Shown: positions 25,001 through 35,297, numbered from the stretch's first letter. The stretch is 64,000 nucleotides of DNA from Azorinus chamasolen (GCA_963576725.1 OY755241.1:4832562-4896561); one strand, 5' to 3'. Numbers and translations are program-made. Notes: generated by a model from the sequence alone, not told the origin.

Positions 25001-28000
25001 TGTGTGCCTGTCACACTGTAGTTGCTCGATATGTCCACATCATTACCAACAAAGTTCTTATAGTCATCATTCATGATTCCTAAAAGACAGGCCAATAGAA
25101 CTAAGCCGCATATACGTTATACAGAGCTACAGACAAACGTGCATACCCAAATACTAAATTCGTCATTCTCCACCAAACCCAATACTGCGACCACTCTTTA
25201 GAGTCGTCTCTTCGAGACGATTCTAAAGAGTGGTTATAGCACAGGGTTTGGTAGAGAAATAAGATTTCATTTAATTTACGCATCATATCTGGAGATCTGG
25301 AACTGATACTTTTCTCACATGTTTAAACACAGGTGAGATATTTGACACAACACACAATCTCGTCGTTGTATCCAGCCTGTTTAATCATTTCCTTCATAGG
25401 CTACTTTTAGACCCAACCTCTTTGAATAATCAACCGAAGATGACCATTAACTAGAAAAAAGGAAACAGTCAGAGCTGGGTAGTTTTTAAACCATTGTGAT
25501 AAAAAAGAGCATTTGCTCAAACAGAGGAAATGCTCTATTTATAGCAATAGTTTCAAAAGTAACTTTTACAGAGACGTCAAAAGGCGTCACCATTGGGGAA
25601 TGGATTAACATATTGCTTCTCAGATAAGATAATTGTTTTTAGATGATATGGAAGATTAATTAGTGGAGAAAAAAGGGAGTTATTCTTTAAAATGTTTAAA
25701 TTTACGCATTCTATCTGGACTAATGTGGGTATGCTTGACTTAATTTTCCGATGTGCTAATGTTGTACAACTGTTAACCATTCGCTTGCTATTCACGTCAA
25801 TATACCTACCTGTAAATAGTGAAGACCCAGATGAGACAGCTCCTGCAGGAGCTGTCTCATCAGGGTCTGCACTATTTACAAATTGATTGTGCAACCAGTG
25901 CACTCCACAACAGCGATTGCACAGAGAAATAATTGTAGGCAATGAAGATATATGTAATTACACAACAGGGCATGGGTATTTTAACCCTTCTCTTGCTGAA
26001 TTTTAAAATACATTTTCTTTACCCATGCCCTGTTGTATAATTACATATATCTTCACTGTCTACAAGTATTTCGCTGTGCAATCACTGCTGTGGGGTGCAC
26101 TGGTTGCACAATCAACTTGTAAATAGTGCAGACCCTGATGAGACAGCTCCTGCAGGAGCTGTCTCATCTGGGTCTTCACTATTTACAGGTAGGTATATTG
26201 ACGTGAACAGAAAGCGAAGGGTTAAAATTCAGCAAGAGAAGGGTTAAAATTCAGCAAGAGAAGGATTAAGTAAGAGCACCTACCTATGTATACACCGCTG
26301 TTCGTCCCGTCTATATCTTTCCGGGTTATCCCCCCTTCTTCTAAGGCCATGTGTACACAGTCGAGAATCATTCTTTGTTGAGGATCCATCACCTCCGCTT
26401 CTTTGTCGTTGATCCCGAAAAACTGGTGATCCCATTCTTCAAACCTAATAAACATTTATAGGTAAACAAACTGGATTTCGTTCATTCATTAATATTTCCC
26501 TCATATAAACGTGTTTTCACTAATGTGCAAACAGAGTACACCCAATAGGTATTTTCTGTTTGCTAATGGAATTTGAAATATATGTTTCTTTACTTTCTAC
26601 TTTCTCAACGCATCATTTTGAATGTATTTAAATTCCATTTAAATGTATGTTGAAAAGCCTATGCATTAGACAAACGGTGCATAGAAATTTAGTTTTAGCG
26701 TTTGTTTATTTAACCCTTTGCTCCATGAATATTCACATGAGACACCTATAGGAGCCATCTGATCAGGGTCTGCTCTGTTTGCTAATGGAATTTGATAGCT
26801 CTGTTTCTTTGCTTTCTAAAATATCTACAACGTTCCACCTTCCATATTTCTTTATAACTATATTTTAATGAATATTCAGTAGGTATTGAAATTTGATCAC
26901 ATACAGAACAGGGAAAGGGTTAATTGTGTGTAAACATAACTTCGTATCGTATAACAGTGGTTGAGCAATATAAAGCCTTTCCTTGAGGCGGGCATTGCTT
27001 TCCTTTTATAAACTAATTTAATTATCTGATGTGGGGTGGAGTGTGATAATACTGAGATAAATGTGACTTTGTCATAACATATTCAGTGTATTTCTGTACC
27101 TGTTTTACTGTTTTGTGCGTTACATTGCGAGACACGAGTAACTAATGTCATTTGCAAACAGTGTAGACCAAGATGAGAGGGCCCCTACAAGAGCCCTCTC
27201 ATCAGGGTCTACACTGTTTGTTATGTTACACTTTTCCTTAAAAAATCCATAAAAAATCACCACAAACTTGACCCAGTTGAAGTTTGGAATAGTCCATTAT
27301 AAAATTAAGCGTTGTAACGGTTAACCCTTTCCCTGTTCTGAATTTTACTACATACAGAATATTCATGGACAAAATATTTATAATCAAATATGGAAGGTGG
27401 AACATTGTAGCCATTTTAGAAACTAAAGAAACAAATCTATCAAATTCTATTAGCAATCAGAGTAGACATAGATCAGACGGCTCTTATAGAAACCGTCTGA
27501 TCTTGGTCCACTCCGTTTTGCAACTGCGTGAAAACACGTTTATATGAAGGAAAGGATTCAGGGTCAGTCTTCAAGCTAATCTGACTAAGGTCATGTACAC
27601 AGTCCCATGCATCTCTTTATTATTCTATGTCAAATTAGGTAATGAACCCTTTTCCCAATTAGTATTAATGTCAGAAACAATAGCATCATGAACATTAATT
27701 AGCTAAATTGTTATAATAGCACATTGACAAGGAAGTTGCCAAGACAGAAAATGTAGAATCACATCTATATCATATCATAAGCAAACAGAGCAGACCCTAA
27801 TCGGATGGCTCCTACAGGAGTCGTATGATATGGGTCTAATCTGTTTACAAAAGTGTAGAAAGGCGAATGTATGGACCAAAGGATTAATGCATTTCCTGAT
27901 AGATTGATTCAATATCAACATCAAACAGTGATCCCCGAGGTTCATAGGTTTTGGTTCGGGTCAATATTAAAACGGTCAGGTGATTTCGTAAAGCTAGTTG

Positions 28001-28465
28001 ATATACATGTATCTATTTATCTAGTTCAGTCACATTTGTATTCATACAAAATATATACAGATATAATACATATAAGATATATACAACTATTCTAAATAGA
28101 AATATAGACTACATACATATTAATTTATCAAATACTAGACAAAATGTCTGCTTATTAAATATTCATCATATAATCCAAATGCAATAAACTAAAAAGTAAC
28201 ATTGGTAGGCCGTATACATTACCTTACAATTAACCCTTTTTATATAAGCGTGTTTTCACGCATCTTCCAAAGAGTAGACCCAGATCAGAAGGTTCCTATA
28301 GGAGCCGTCTGATCAGGGTCTGCTCTGTTTGCTAATGGAATTTAAAGATCTGTTTCTATACTTTCTAAAATGGCTACAGTGTTCTATCTTCCATATTTTG
28401 TTATAACTAATTTGTCCATGAATATTCTGTAGGTATTGAAATTTGTAAAAAACATAGGGAAATGG

Positions 28466-28521
<56 letters not shown>

Positions 28522-28542
28522 TAATAAAAATAATAATAATAT

Positions 28543-28611
<69 letters not shown>

Positions 28612-29411
28612 AATCATGATAATAATAATAATAATAATAATGCCTTAATCCTTTACTCCATAAATACGTTTTTGCAAACAGAGTAGACCCAGATCAGACG
28701 GCTTCTACATGAGCCATCTTATCAGTGTCTGTTGTGTTTGCTTATGACATGCTATAGATTTGATGCTACAGTTTCTGCATCTGCCAAACATTTCCGTGTT
28801 CAATAAACTAATTAATATTCATGATGTGATTATTTCTTACATGAATATAGACGTAGTAAAGGGTTGAAACTAAATAAGATATAGAAAGTCATCAAGTGAA
28901 AATATGTGTCAGGGAAAAGGTAGTGAGTCAGAAACATTCACATTAAACCTCCATAAAATGCATTTGGAAATATGTTCCTGTATACAAAGAAATATAAGGG
29001 TCGATTCAAAGCAATAGATGAAACTGCGATCTTAAATACTAAAACCGTCCTTTCTCAATGAACCCCATTGCTGTGACTACTCTTTAGAATCGTTCTAAAG
29101 AGTGGCCACAGCATAGGGTTTAGTGGAGAAATAACAAAGTTTACTGATTTTTTTTTTAATTTACGCATCTTAACTGGACCTCTGTTATTTATTTCCACCT
29201 ACCTATCTACCAGGCCTGCCTTCCGTACGTATGTTTTACCCGGGGCGTTTATATCAGGGTCGTAGAACGCGTCCACATTCCACCGGTCTTTGGGGATTTC
29301 TTTCACATGATTTTCCCCGTTGGACAGCACCCTCCAAAACTCTCGCAGATTGTTGGCCCCGGGAAACCGACATCCGACCCCGATGATCACTATATCGTCG
29401 TCGTAGTGCAT
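13623..29411 (-). CDS. Animal FAS-like type I polyketide synthase, six coding exons
   Basis: Iterative type I megasynthase, presumably cytosolic, that would build a polyketide or fatty-acyl-like chain from malonyl units. Exons on the minus strand: 29411-29203, 26444-26284, 25079-24876, 21551-21370, 20104-19930, 19018-13623. All junctions are GT-AG and phases match, giving 2108 residues. Order: KS (about 4-430; Cys175 in DTACSSS, His310 in EAHG, His350 in NIGH), AT (about 530-830; Ser620 in GQSVGE, His726), DH (about 903-1180; His929, Asp1097), KR structural subdomain (about 1190-1410), degenerate ER (about 1435-1700), KR (about 1730-1950; TGGLTGLG, Lys1842, Ser1866, Tyr1879, Asn1883) and ACP (about 2000-2088; Ser2047 in GMDSM). 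No thioesterase follows, and vertebrate FAS is longer and has a thioesterase, so I favour the animal FAS-like PKS group known from molluscs. The ATG at 29411 is chosen because the KS motif starts seven codons later. An acceptor-like TTTATAG just upstream suggests a further 5' non-coding exon. Confidence 0.94.
19417..19651 (+). mobile_element. M1b element in polyketide synthase intron 5
   Basis: CCCTTTCCCTAATGAACATT on the left, the stem with TCTCTTATAGGAGA, and CAACGCGTTAA on the right. The rest of this intron holds a weak TTTCTGCTA(C/T)GAATGC repeat (19060-19300) and otherwise nothing recognised. Confidence 0.75.
19930..20104 (-). CDS. Polyketide synthase exon 5 (KS, first active-site histidine)
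   Basis: Codes residues 253-310 plus one base, ending at the KS histidine of EAHG (His310). The acceptor TATTTCAG|GCG is built from the end of a 35-bp minisatellite that fills the upstream intron. The donor is CATG|GTAAGT. Confidence 0.93.
20110..20840 (-). repeat. 35-bp minisatellite filling polyketide synthase intron 4
   Basis: About 20 diverged units; the best-conserved stretch (20350-20570) repeats GTATCACCTAATGATATACA then GTGTAGGCGCGTGAA. The array runs directly into the acceptor of exon 5, whose ACACTGTATTTCAG is a variant of the repeat text ACACTGTATATCA. Confidence 0.9.
20958..21314. mobile_element. M6b (20958-21158) and M1b fragment (21190-21314) in intron 4
   Basis: The M6b has AAGTCCTATAGGAGCTTTCT and an unoccupied CCTGTCTTAAGTGG. 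The M1b keeps its stem (GCAAACGGAGTAGAACC) but not its ends. Confidence 0.75.
21370..21551 (-). CDS. Polyketide synthase exon 4 (KS)
   Basis: Codes residues 192-252, ending in phase 0. It includes the KS segments CGGAN, FSKARMLSP-like (MLSKARMLSP) and GYARGEGCG. The acceptor is ATACAG|GTGAA and the donor GAC|GTGAGT. An M7-type end lies about 7 bp before the acceptor. Confidence 0.94.
21558..21670. mobile_element. M7 partial copy beside polyketide synthase exon 4 acceptor
   Basis: The left half, CAAAGCAACAGATAAAAGTG through TTCTTCACAAAACCCTATGT to CGTCTCGAAATAAAG, is present and the right arm is lost. It begins about 7 bp before the acceptor. Confidence 0.7.
21806..22222. mobile_element. Two M6a elements in intron 3
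   Basis: 21806-21992 has a stem without the CTCC centre (GAAAGTAAAACAGTTCTGTT). 22010-22222 has AAGCTCCTATTGGAGCTT. Both end in CTTTACTGTA or GTTTTACTGTA. Confidence 0.88.
22880..23060. repeat. Pair of adjacent palindromes in polyketide synthase intron 3
   Basis: TTTTTCAAAGATTATCATGA is followed at once by its reverse complement (centre about 22918). About 90 bp on, GGGGTCTATATGTACTATA and TATAGAGTACATATAGACCCC form a second stem. These may be ends of one fold-back element that includes the snapback at 23454. Confidence 0.75.
23070..23235 (+). mobile_element. M1b fragment in intron 3
   Basis: Stem GACCATGACCAGAAAATCCT / GATCAGGGTCTACTCTGTTT, degraded. It lies between the two palindromic blocks of this intron. 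Other weak M1 stems occur at 22370-22440 and 24056-24112. Confidence 0.6.
23454..23558. repeat. Long inverted repeat (snapback), 43-bp arms
   Basis: Left arm 23454-23496 and right arm 23516-23558 are reverse complements with a single mismatch, enclosing the 19-bp CG-rich loop CGCTCGCTTTCGCTCGCTC. It sits in polyketide synthase intron 3, in a region full of smaller palindromes. Confidence 0.92.
23598..23860. repeat. Palindromic block with TGACGTCA sites
   Basis: ATATATGACGTCATGCGTCA and TATATGACGTCAAA give two CRE-like TGACGTCA palindromes (23610-23640). Beyond these, TAGATCACATGTTCCTAAAC-like text (about 23748) pairs with GTTTAGAAACATGTGATCTA (23819-23838). Whether the CRE-like sites bind anything is unknown. 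Confidence 0.6.
24370..24574. mobile_element. M6a element, diverged
   Basis: CTCTCTATAATTACCATCTA to TTAGAGGGATTCTAATGTA, with AAAACTTCTACAGAAGATAT in place of the usual core. Confidence 0.7.
24876..25079 (-). CDS. Polyketide synthase exon 3 (KS active-site cysteine)
   Basis: Codes residues 124-191 plus one base. It holds the KS nucleophile, Cys175, in ITIDTACSSSL. The acceptor is TTTTAG|GAATC and the donor is GCAG|GTAAAC. Upstream in the gene, an M7 end lies about 43 bp before the acceptor. Confidence 0.94.
25122..25313. mobile_element. M7 element near polyketide synthase exon 3 acceptor
   Basis: The left end CAGAGCTACAGACAAACGTG lies 43 bp from the acceptor. A well-preserved stem is centred on GTCTCTTCGAGACG, and the right end is CATATCTGGAGATCTG. 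Confidence 0.85.
25380..25606 (+). mobile_element. M2 element in polyketide synthase intron 2
   Basis: TTTAATCATTTCCTTCATAG to GGGGAATGGATTAA; the centre is ATTTGCTCAAACAGAGGAAA. Confidence 0.78.
25773..26247 (-). mobile_element. M3 element carrying a second M3 inside it
   Basis: The outer copy (minus, 25773-25984 and 26222-26247) is split at its own internal TTAA by a plus-strand copy (25981-26225). TTAA flanks the inner copy on both sides. The outer tail AATTCAGCAAGAGAAGG is then repeated once more to 26269. It adjoins polyketide synthase exon 2. Confidence 0.88.
26284..26444 (-). CDS. Polyketide synthase exon 2 (KS)
   Basis: Codes residues 70-123 plus one base. It contains the conserved MDPQQRMIL segment and GVYIG. 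The acceptor is TATTAG|GTTTG and the donor is ATAG|GTAGGT. The donor side is only about 15 bp from the stacked M3 elements that end at 26269. Confidence 0.92.
26488..26923 (+). mobile_element. M1a without stem (26488-26690) and chimeric M1b/M1a (26710-26923)
   Basis: The first has the M1a arms but only GAGTACACCCAATAGGTATT where the stem should be. The second opens with an M1b end (TTAACCCTTTGCTCCATGAA), has half a stem, and closes as M1a (ACAGGGAAAGGGTTAA). Confidence 0.78.
27120..27560. mobile_element. M1c (27120-27320) and M1a (27321-27560, minus)
   Basis: The M1c stem is GACCAAGATGAGAGGGCCCC / CCCTCTCATCAGGGTC. The M1a is inverted, TTAACCCTTTCCCTGTTC to AAGGAAAGGATTC. Confidence 0.78.
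27643..27888 (+). mobile_element. M1b element
   Basis: AACCCTTTTCCCAATTAG to GACCAAAGGATTAA, with GGCTCCTACAGGAGTC at the centre. Confidence 0.8.
28230..28866. mobile_element. M1a (28230-28466) and M1b (28645-28866) around a microsatellite
   Basis: The M1a has GGTTCCTATAGGAGCC and runs into the trinucleotide repeat where its last ~20 bp should be. The M1b follows the microsatellite and closes with AGTAAAGGGTTG. Confidence 0.78.
28467..28641. repeat. Compound (AAT)n / (ATC)n microsatellite
   Basis: A run of AAT/ATA trinucleotides (28467-28520) is followed by about 24 ATC units (28543-28615) and a second AAT run. It starts inside the 3' part of an M1a element. Confidence 0.95.
29030..29184. 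mobile_element. M7 element beside polyketide synthase exon 1 donor
   Basis: TTTCTCAATGAACCCCATTG pairs with CATAGGGTTTAGTGGAGAAA; the right end TCTTAACTGGACCTCTG stops 18 bp from the donor. The left end is degraded. Confidence 0.75.
29203..29411 (-). CDS. Polyketide synthase exon 1 (KS N-terminus)
   Basis: Encodes residues 1-69 plus two bases of codon 70. It carries the KS opening motif IVIIGVGCRFPGA and the DRWNVDAFYDPD segment. The donor is AG|GTAGGT. An M7 transposon end lies about 18 bp into the following intron. The frame is open further upstream (to about 29510), but that stretch lacks KS similarity. Confidence 0.9.
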
Positions 29412-29771
29412 GGTTGCCGCTATAAAGAAAAGCGTAATTTCGATTCCATGAGCATGGACAATACCTTCGATGGCTACGTGACTGATCCTGTAGCTTGCAG
29501 AACTATCCAATACTTCTTATATATACTTCCTGAAAAAATACCTCCCGCCCACAGAAGGCGTGGATTTCCAAATGTTCCATGAATATGGTATGCCAAGTGG
29601 ACCAATCACAGGCAAATGAGGTGTAATTAGTACAAACGTTTTTATAACACCTTTAAATGTTATATAGAAGCAACTTAGATGTATGAAGAAAATTAAACCT
29701 TTAGAAAATACTCCTAAATGAAAACAATTTCACGCAATTGGTACTAAAATCAAGCTATAAAGCATTATAAT

Positions 29772-29960
29772 GTTGAATTTTCAAATGGACTATTCCAAAA
29801 TTCAAACAGACCAAGCTTATGGTGAATATTTAGGGGTGTTTTAACCCTTTCAGCGCTGAGTTTTCAAATGGACTATTCCAAAATTCAAACAGACCAAGCT
29901 TATGGTGAATATTTAGGGGTGGTTTAACCCTTTCAGCGCTGAGTTTTCAAATGGACTATT
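29772..29960. repeat. 83-bp tandem repeat
   Basis: TTTTCAAATGGACTATTCCA recurs at 29778, 29861 and 29944. Each unit also holds CAGACCAAGCTTATGGTGAA and TTAACCCTTTCAGCGCTGAG, so the unit carries a TTAACCC transposon-like end. It lies upstream of the polyketide synthase start. Confidence 0.85.
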
Positions 29961-29989
29961 CCAAAATTCAAACAAGTTAAGCTAATGAC

Positions 29990-30653
29990 GACAATTTAGG
30001 GATTTTTCTAAAGAATGGTTTAACATGAAAAAAACAGTGCAGACCCTTATGAAAGGACTCCCTTTAGAACCCTCTTATCTCGGTCTACACTGTTTGCAAA
30101 GGATATTAGTAACTCATGTCCCACACTGTATGGGTTAAGATATTTAACCCTTTCCCTCGTATAGACGTGTTTTCACGCATTTTCAAACAGAGTAGACCCA
30201 GATCAGACGGCTCCTAGAGGAGCCGTCTGATCAGGGTCTGTTCTGTTTGCTGATTAAATTTGAAAGATCTGTTTATTTATTTTCTAAAATGGCTAAAAAG
30301 TTCCACCTTCCATAATTCATTATAACTACTTTATTTCATGAATATTCAATAGATATTGAAATTTGAAATAAACATAGAACAGGGAAAGGGTTAACCATTT
30401 ACTCCATGAATATTCAAGTGAGAACTAATTACATTATGAACATAAATTAGATTGTTTGCTATCCCAGGACGTGGAAACGGACACATTGACACAACAGGTT
30501 TTGACCATGACAGAAAATGTAGAATCAAATCTATATTATATCATATGTAAACACAGCAGACCTTGGTCAGACGGCTCCTATAGGATCCGTCCGATCTGGG
30601 TCTACCCTGTTTGCAAAGGCATAGAAAGGCGTATTTATGGAGTAACGGGTTAA
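29990..30653. mobile_element. M1c (29990-30140), M1a (30144-30394) and M1b (30391-30653)
   Basis: The M1a is near-consensus, TTAACCCTTTCCCTCGTATA to AACAGGGAAAGGGTTAA, with GGCTCCTAGAGGAGCC. The M1b begins in its final TTAA. All lie upstream of the polyketide synthase start codon. Confidence 0.85.
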
Positions 30654-31024
30654 GTCTCCAGTGATATTTCTTATGAGTTTCTCCTTACTTACAAATGAAA
30701 GCCGTAGTAATTGTCGATATTGTCTGAATGAACCGATCCCATATGTACCGATATATTCTTAATTCATGGCTGATCGGTCGTGTTGATTATTAGCGTTTCA
30801 TGGAATACGTGAGCTGGGTGAATATCAAAGAATGTGAAGCAATGTTTGTTTTAGACCTCAGAGTATTTCAAAGAATTCAGCTATTCAGATTGAATGTTTT
30901 TGAAATTACAGGTTTAAATTCAATGAATCCATGTTTATTAAATTCTTAAGACATTAGTCAACATATAAAACGTTTTCATCATCACAATAAAAAGAACCCA
31001 TAATAAAGGGTTGTATTAAATTGC

Positions 31025-31140
31025 ACAAAGAAGAGCCGATTCTAAAGGGTGGTCACAACATAGGGTTTGGTGGAAAAATAAACAAAAGTCATTCTTGTAA
31101 ACGTTTTAATTGATCCAATCTTATATGGACCTCTATAATA
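31025..31140. mobile_element. M7 right half
   Basis: GATTCTAAAGGGTGGTCACA, ATAGGGTTTGGTGGAAAAAT and a decayed TATATGGACCTCT end. This copy, between the polyketide synthase and the Patched-like gene, is not near a recognised exon. Confidence 0.7.
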
Positions 31141-31489
31141 TATACCATTTTAACTAATTGTCGTTTCTAACGCTTTGAGAAGTATTGTCAATTTAACATT
31201 TAATCTATTTTCTACATCTTATTCTACACCTTATCAGTTAAGTTCTTTCCGAATGTTTTGTCTGATTGCCACTGTCTGACTGTGTATTTGCAACCTGGTT
31301 GGTACTGAGTACGAACTAATATAATTTACAAACGGCGCTTGGAAACAGACAAGACGTCGAACGAATGAAGTACGGGCGACGTTTTACGGCCGCCACAAAA
31401 ATACTTAACACACGGACAATACCAAATGATGGTAAATGTCTAACAGACAAGAGTTTGAGCATGTGTCAAATTCTTCAGCAGGACCAGGA

Positions 31490-31972
31490 TTAACCGTTTC
31501 AATGCGGGAAATGAGTCACTTATGCACTTTGCAAACAATGTAGATTCAGACGAGAAGGACCCTGGAGGATCACACCAAGGTCTGCACTGTTTGACATGTT
31601 ACACTTTTTCTGTAAGAATGTAACTGAATATTCACGGTAAACTTGACCTGTTTAAAGTTTGGAAACATGTTCTCCATAGTTGGCTGTTGTCTGCAAAATA
31701 TTCATGTCCGGTTCTCATTCTTTAACTCTTTTATCCCATTCCCTCATAGGCTATTTTTAAGACCCGACCTCCTTGAACAAATCTACTGAAAAAGGAGCAT
31801 TTACAAGAAAAAAAAGAATTTAGAATTGTGTAGTTTTGAAATCATTATGATAGATAGAGCATTTGTCCATAGGAGCAAATGCTCTATTTATCCTAATGGT
31901 TTCAAAATGTTACATTTACACAGACGTCAATTTATGATGTCAAAAAGGTGTCAATATGATGGAACGGGATAA
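31490..31972. mobile_element. M1c (31490-31690) and M2 (31731-31972)
   Basis: The M1c begins TTAACCGTTTCAATGCGGG and has a diverged stem. The M2 centre is CATAGGAGCAAATG and its right end GATGGAACGGGATAA. Confidence 0.78.
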
Positions 31973-32617
31973 ACCTGAGTTTTGAAAAGGACTTCACCCA
32001 CTGGAAAAAGTTTTCAAATGAATATAAAACATTGGAAAAATCGGCGGCGATGAAATGGGGGTTTAAGTAAATAAATAGTATACAATGGCACACTGTACGC
32101 CCCAAGACTTCCATGAAGGGAATAAAACATCGTCCACGAAAATCAATTAATCACTGAAACATTTAAAACTTCCTATTTAGTTCTATGAAATGTTACGGAT
32201 CCTGCCATAAATAGCGACAACTCATGCTGCATGCATATTCATAAATTTTGAATGACAGTTTAAAATCAATAGTGCTTGATGAACGAATCGTAAATAACTG
32301 AACTTCGGTCTCTAAGGATATGTCGATTCAAATGGGGCACATGTGTTTCAATGTTCAATGCAAATATAAGGACACTTGATCAAGATTGGAAATATACAGC
32401 ATTGAGATTTGGAAACACGTAAGTATTAATACATCTCATGTCACGAGAAAAAGACTTTTGTGTTTTCGGAGATTTATACAGAAAGAAGACTTAAACAAGA
32501 ATTTTTATCCGAAGCACCCGTCAGTCATTTACGGTTATTACACGTTGCTATGCTATGGAGTGTAGTACAGTGAAGACCTTGACCGGGACCTGTTTTAATG
32601 GCGGCAATTCGTCTGCA

Positions 32618-32815
32618 TGTACCTGTCCTAAACGACCATTCACTTATTGAATATTGGAGTGTAAAACACGTGGTTGCTTAATGCAAGGCAAACGTAATGC
32701 AGAAAGCTCCTATAGGAGTTATATGCGTTACATTCTACCTGCATTAAGCTACCACCTGGCTTATATCCATAATTATAAATATGTCTATGGCTGTTTAAGA
32801 CAGGTTCTACTGTTC
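32618..32815. mobile_element. M6b element
   Basis: CCTGTCCTAAACGACCATTC to AAGACAGGTTCTACTG; the core is AAAGCTCCTATAGGAGTT. Confidence 0.82.
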
Positions 32816-32924
32816 AGTGTTTACCCGCAATCAGTGTTTTTCTCGAGGCACGGTTAATTGTTTTATTTGTTTGTATTGCTTACCATGATAATGCTTCATG
32901 CTCGGCCTCACTAGCAGTTGCAAA

Positions 32925-33045
32925 CCGGGTCTAAGCCTGAGTCTGAGATAATTCTCAAATATTTCATTTGAATCTGACCAATCAGATGCTTGAAAATGAT
33001 CTCCGACTCAGGCAACATGTTTTACATTGAAACCCGTCTAAACAG
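32925..33045. mobile_element. M9 snapback copy
   Basis: GCCTGAGTCTGAGATAATTC pairs with GATCTCCGACTCAGGC across CTGACCAATCAGATGCTTGA. It is more diverged than the copy at 3531. Confidence 0.65.
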
Positions 33046-33198
33046 GACGCTAAATTTAGCGTAAATATCTGTCTTGGAGACAGGTGGCAGCTTAATGCAG
33101 GATGAAAGGACTTTCACCCTGCATTAAGCAGCCACCTGCCTAAATGTATCCAAATTCTTCTCTACTAGAATTCGGGTTTAGAGGGGCTTTACTGTATA
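33028..33198. mobile_element. M6a element, stem centre deleted
   Basis: GCAGGATGAAAGGACTTTCACCC joins the two arms without the CTCC palindrome. It ends GAGGGGCTTTACTGTA. Confidence 0.78.
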
Positions 33199-33507
33199 AC
33201 CCACCCAGGGTTAGGTTTGGTCAGATGAGGCTCCGGGTAACGCGATATCTTATCAGAATCCAAACTTTATGACACATGGATATTTCTTAAAAGCTTAAAC
33301 AAAACGGAAATAAGTAAATTGCGTCAAACAAGAGTAGATATACATGCAAATGCTTTACCACATTTTTTGTCAAAGCAAAAAATCTCCTTGAAAGGATTGC
33401 ATTATAAAAAGTCTGTAAATAAATATTGATTGTGTTATTTTTTCATACACAGATATTGAACATGGAAAGGTTTTAAATCTAAATTTATAAGCGGGTCATG
33501 TGATCTA

Positions 33508-33737
33508 TTGACCTTTCTTCAAATAAACGTGTTTTCGCGCATCCGAAAACAGGGTAGACCCTGATCAGACGGCTCATTAGGGTCTGCTCTGGCTGCTAGT
33601 GGAACTTGAAAGGTCTGTTGCTTTAGTTTCTTAAATGGCACAATAGTCCACCTTCCACATTTCATTTTAACTTTTTGTCCATGAATGTATAGTAGATATT
33701 GAAATTTGGAATAAACACTGGACAGGGAAAGGGTTAA
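33508..33737 (+). mobile_element. M1a element
   Basis: CTTTCTTCAAATAAACGTG to CAGGGAAAGGGTTAA, with one stem arm shortened (GACGGCTCATTAGGGTC). Confidence 0.78.
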
Positions 33738-33821
33738 TCCAATTTGACTAGTTTACTTGTGTTTGGCACACATATCTTTGTCAGTAAAACAAGTTGAAAA
33801 GACATGTACTTTGTCCTTGAA

Positions 33822-33919
33822 ATGAAACACCTTAACTGTCTGCATACAACAAGTGAACTTATGATACCGTAAACACCTTAACTGTCTGCATACAACAAGT
33901 GAACTTATGATACCGTTTG
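33822..33919. repeat. 46-bp tandem duplication
   Basis: AAACACCTTAACTGTCTGCA then TACAACAAGTGAACTTATGATACCGT occurs twice in direct succession without mismatch. Confidence 0.9.
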
Positions 33920-34285
33920 CAAACAGTTTGGATCCAGATGAGGCATAAATTAACTGGAAGTACGTTGTGCTATGTATTGAATATGTACATTTAAACCTTA
34001 ACAGCAGGTGTTAAGTGATAATATGGCGGCCATAAAAAGTCGGCCCGTACTTCATACCCAGTGTTGTTATAGTTTCTTGTCTTCCGGGGTCATCAGTTCC
34101 AATGCTTTTAGTTATGAAAAATCTGCAATTTTCACTTTTCGCATTACTTCTTTTGCTTTCGAAGGAGGATCTCTAACTTTCTGCAGTTACATACGCATAT
34201 GAACTTCAGAAGGATCCATCCTTCACTTTACCAATCATATTGCGAGTGCGTTTGTGCTCAACTATATGTAATTATTTACAGGTAG

Positions 34286-35297
34286 ATGATGAGTAGGTGT
34301 AACAAATGTTCCGAGAAGGTTGAAAAGAAAATATCGGGAGCATTTAGAGTATATGGCAAGTTTGTGGCTCGGCACCCATGGAAGATCGTGGCGGTGGCCA
34401 TTATAGTCAATGGCCTACTAGGCATCGGAATGATTCGCTTAAACCGCGTCATTGACGTTGAAAAGGTGTACACCCCTATTGGTAGCCAGGCCAGTAAGGA
34501 TAGTGATTACATCGAGAGCACATTTCCAGATCTCAGCGGCTCTAACTTTCTAGCCTACCAGATGTCCGATCTTGGACGATACGGCAGTGTAATTGTCCGA
34601 CCAACAAGCGGCAACGCCCTGGACGCAACATTTCTTGGATCGCTTAGCCAGCTTTACACATTTGTGACTCAAATTAGTACCACCGATCCAAACGGAAATG
34701 TTGTTCAGTTTACTGATATTTGTGCTAAGGTAAGCGGCAGCTGTTCTGTTGACGGTGATATCTTTTTCGACAGTGAATTCATTACAGCTGTGTCCGCTAA
34801 CTCTATCGACTTTCCATTCTTCAGTCACAGTACAAGAGGACCGATATATTACGAGCAGCTAGTCGGTGGTGCTTCGGCTGTTTCCGGCAATCTTCAGTCA
34901 GCTAGCATGCTCCTTATGACATTTAACCTACGTACCGATTCGGACTATTACGTTGAGACATCTAAAAATTGGCAGTCATCTTTCTTGGAGGCGATTGAGG
35001 GCTATGGTCATGCTGATTTCGATGTGGCCTACACGCACACTGACTCTCTCAGTGAAGAACTTGACAAGAACGTGTCAGGCGACATTGCCCTGTTCTCCTT
35101 GACAATTTCTCTCATGATCACATACGCCTGTGTTGCAACACTGACTGCTCGATGTGACGTCGTCGGACAAAGATCTAATCTCGGATTTGCCGGTGTTCTT
35201 GCGGCTGGGTTAGCAATTGTCGCCGCTTTTGGTCTCGGCAGCGCATGTGGGGTAGAATTCGTCAGCATTGTTGGCTCTGTACCCTTTCTTATAATTG
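34286..35297 (+). CDS. Patched-like protein exon 1
   Basis: Codes residues 1-337 plus one base: a short cytosolic N-terminus, TM1, the first extracellular loop with paired cysteines, and the first helices of the sterol-sensing domain. There are two adjacent ATGs (34286, 34289); an in-frame TAG lies immediately upstream, so the start is local. The donor is ATTG|GTAAGT. Confidence 0.93.

Noticed and set aside
28384..28648. Methionine- and asparagine-rich open frames
   Set aside because: They are translations of the AAT/ATC microsatellite.
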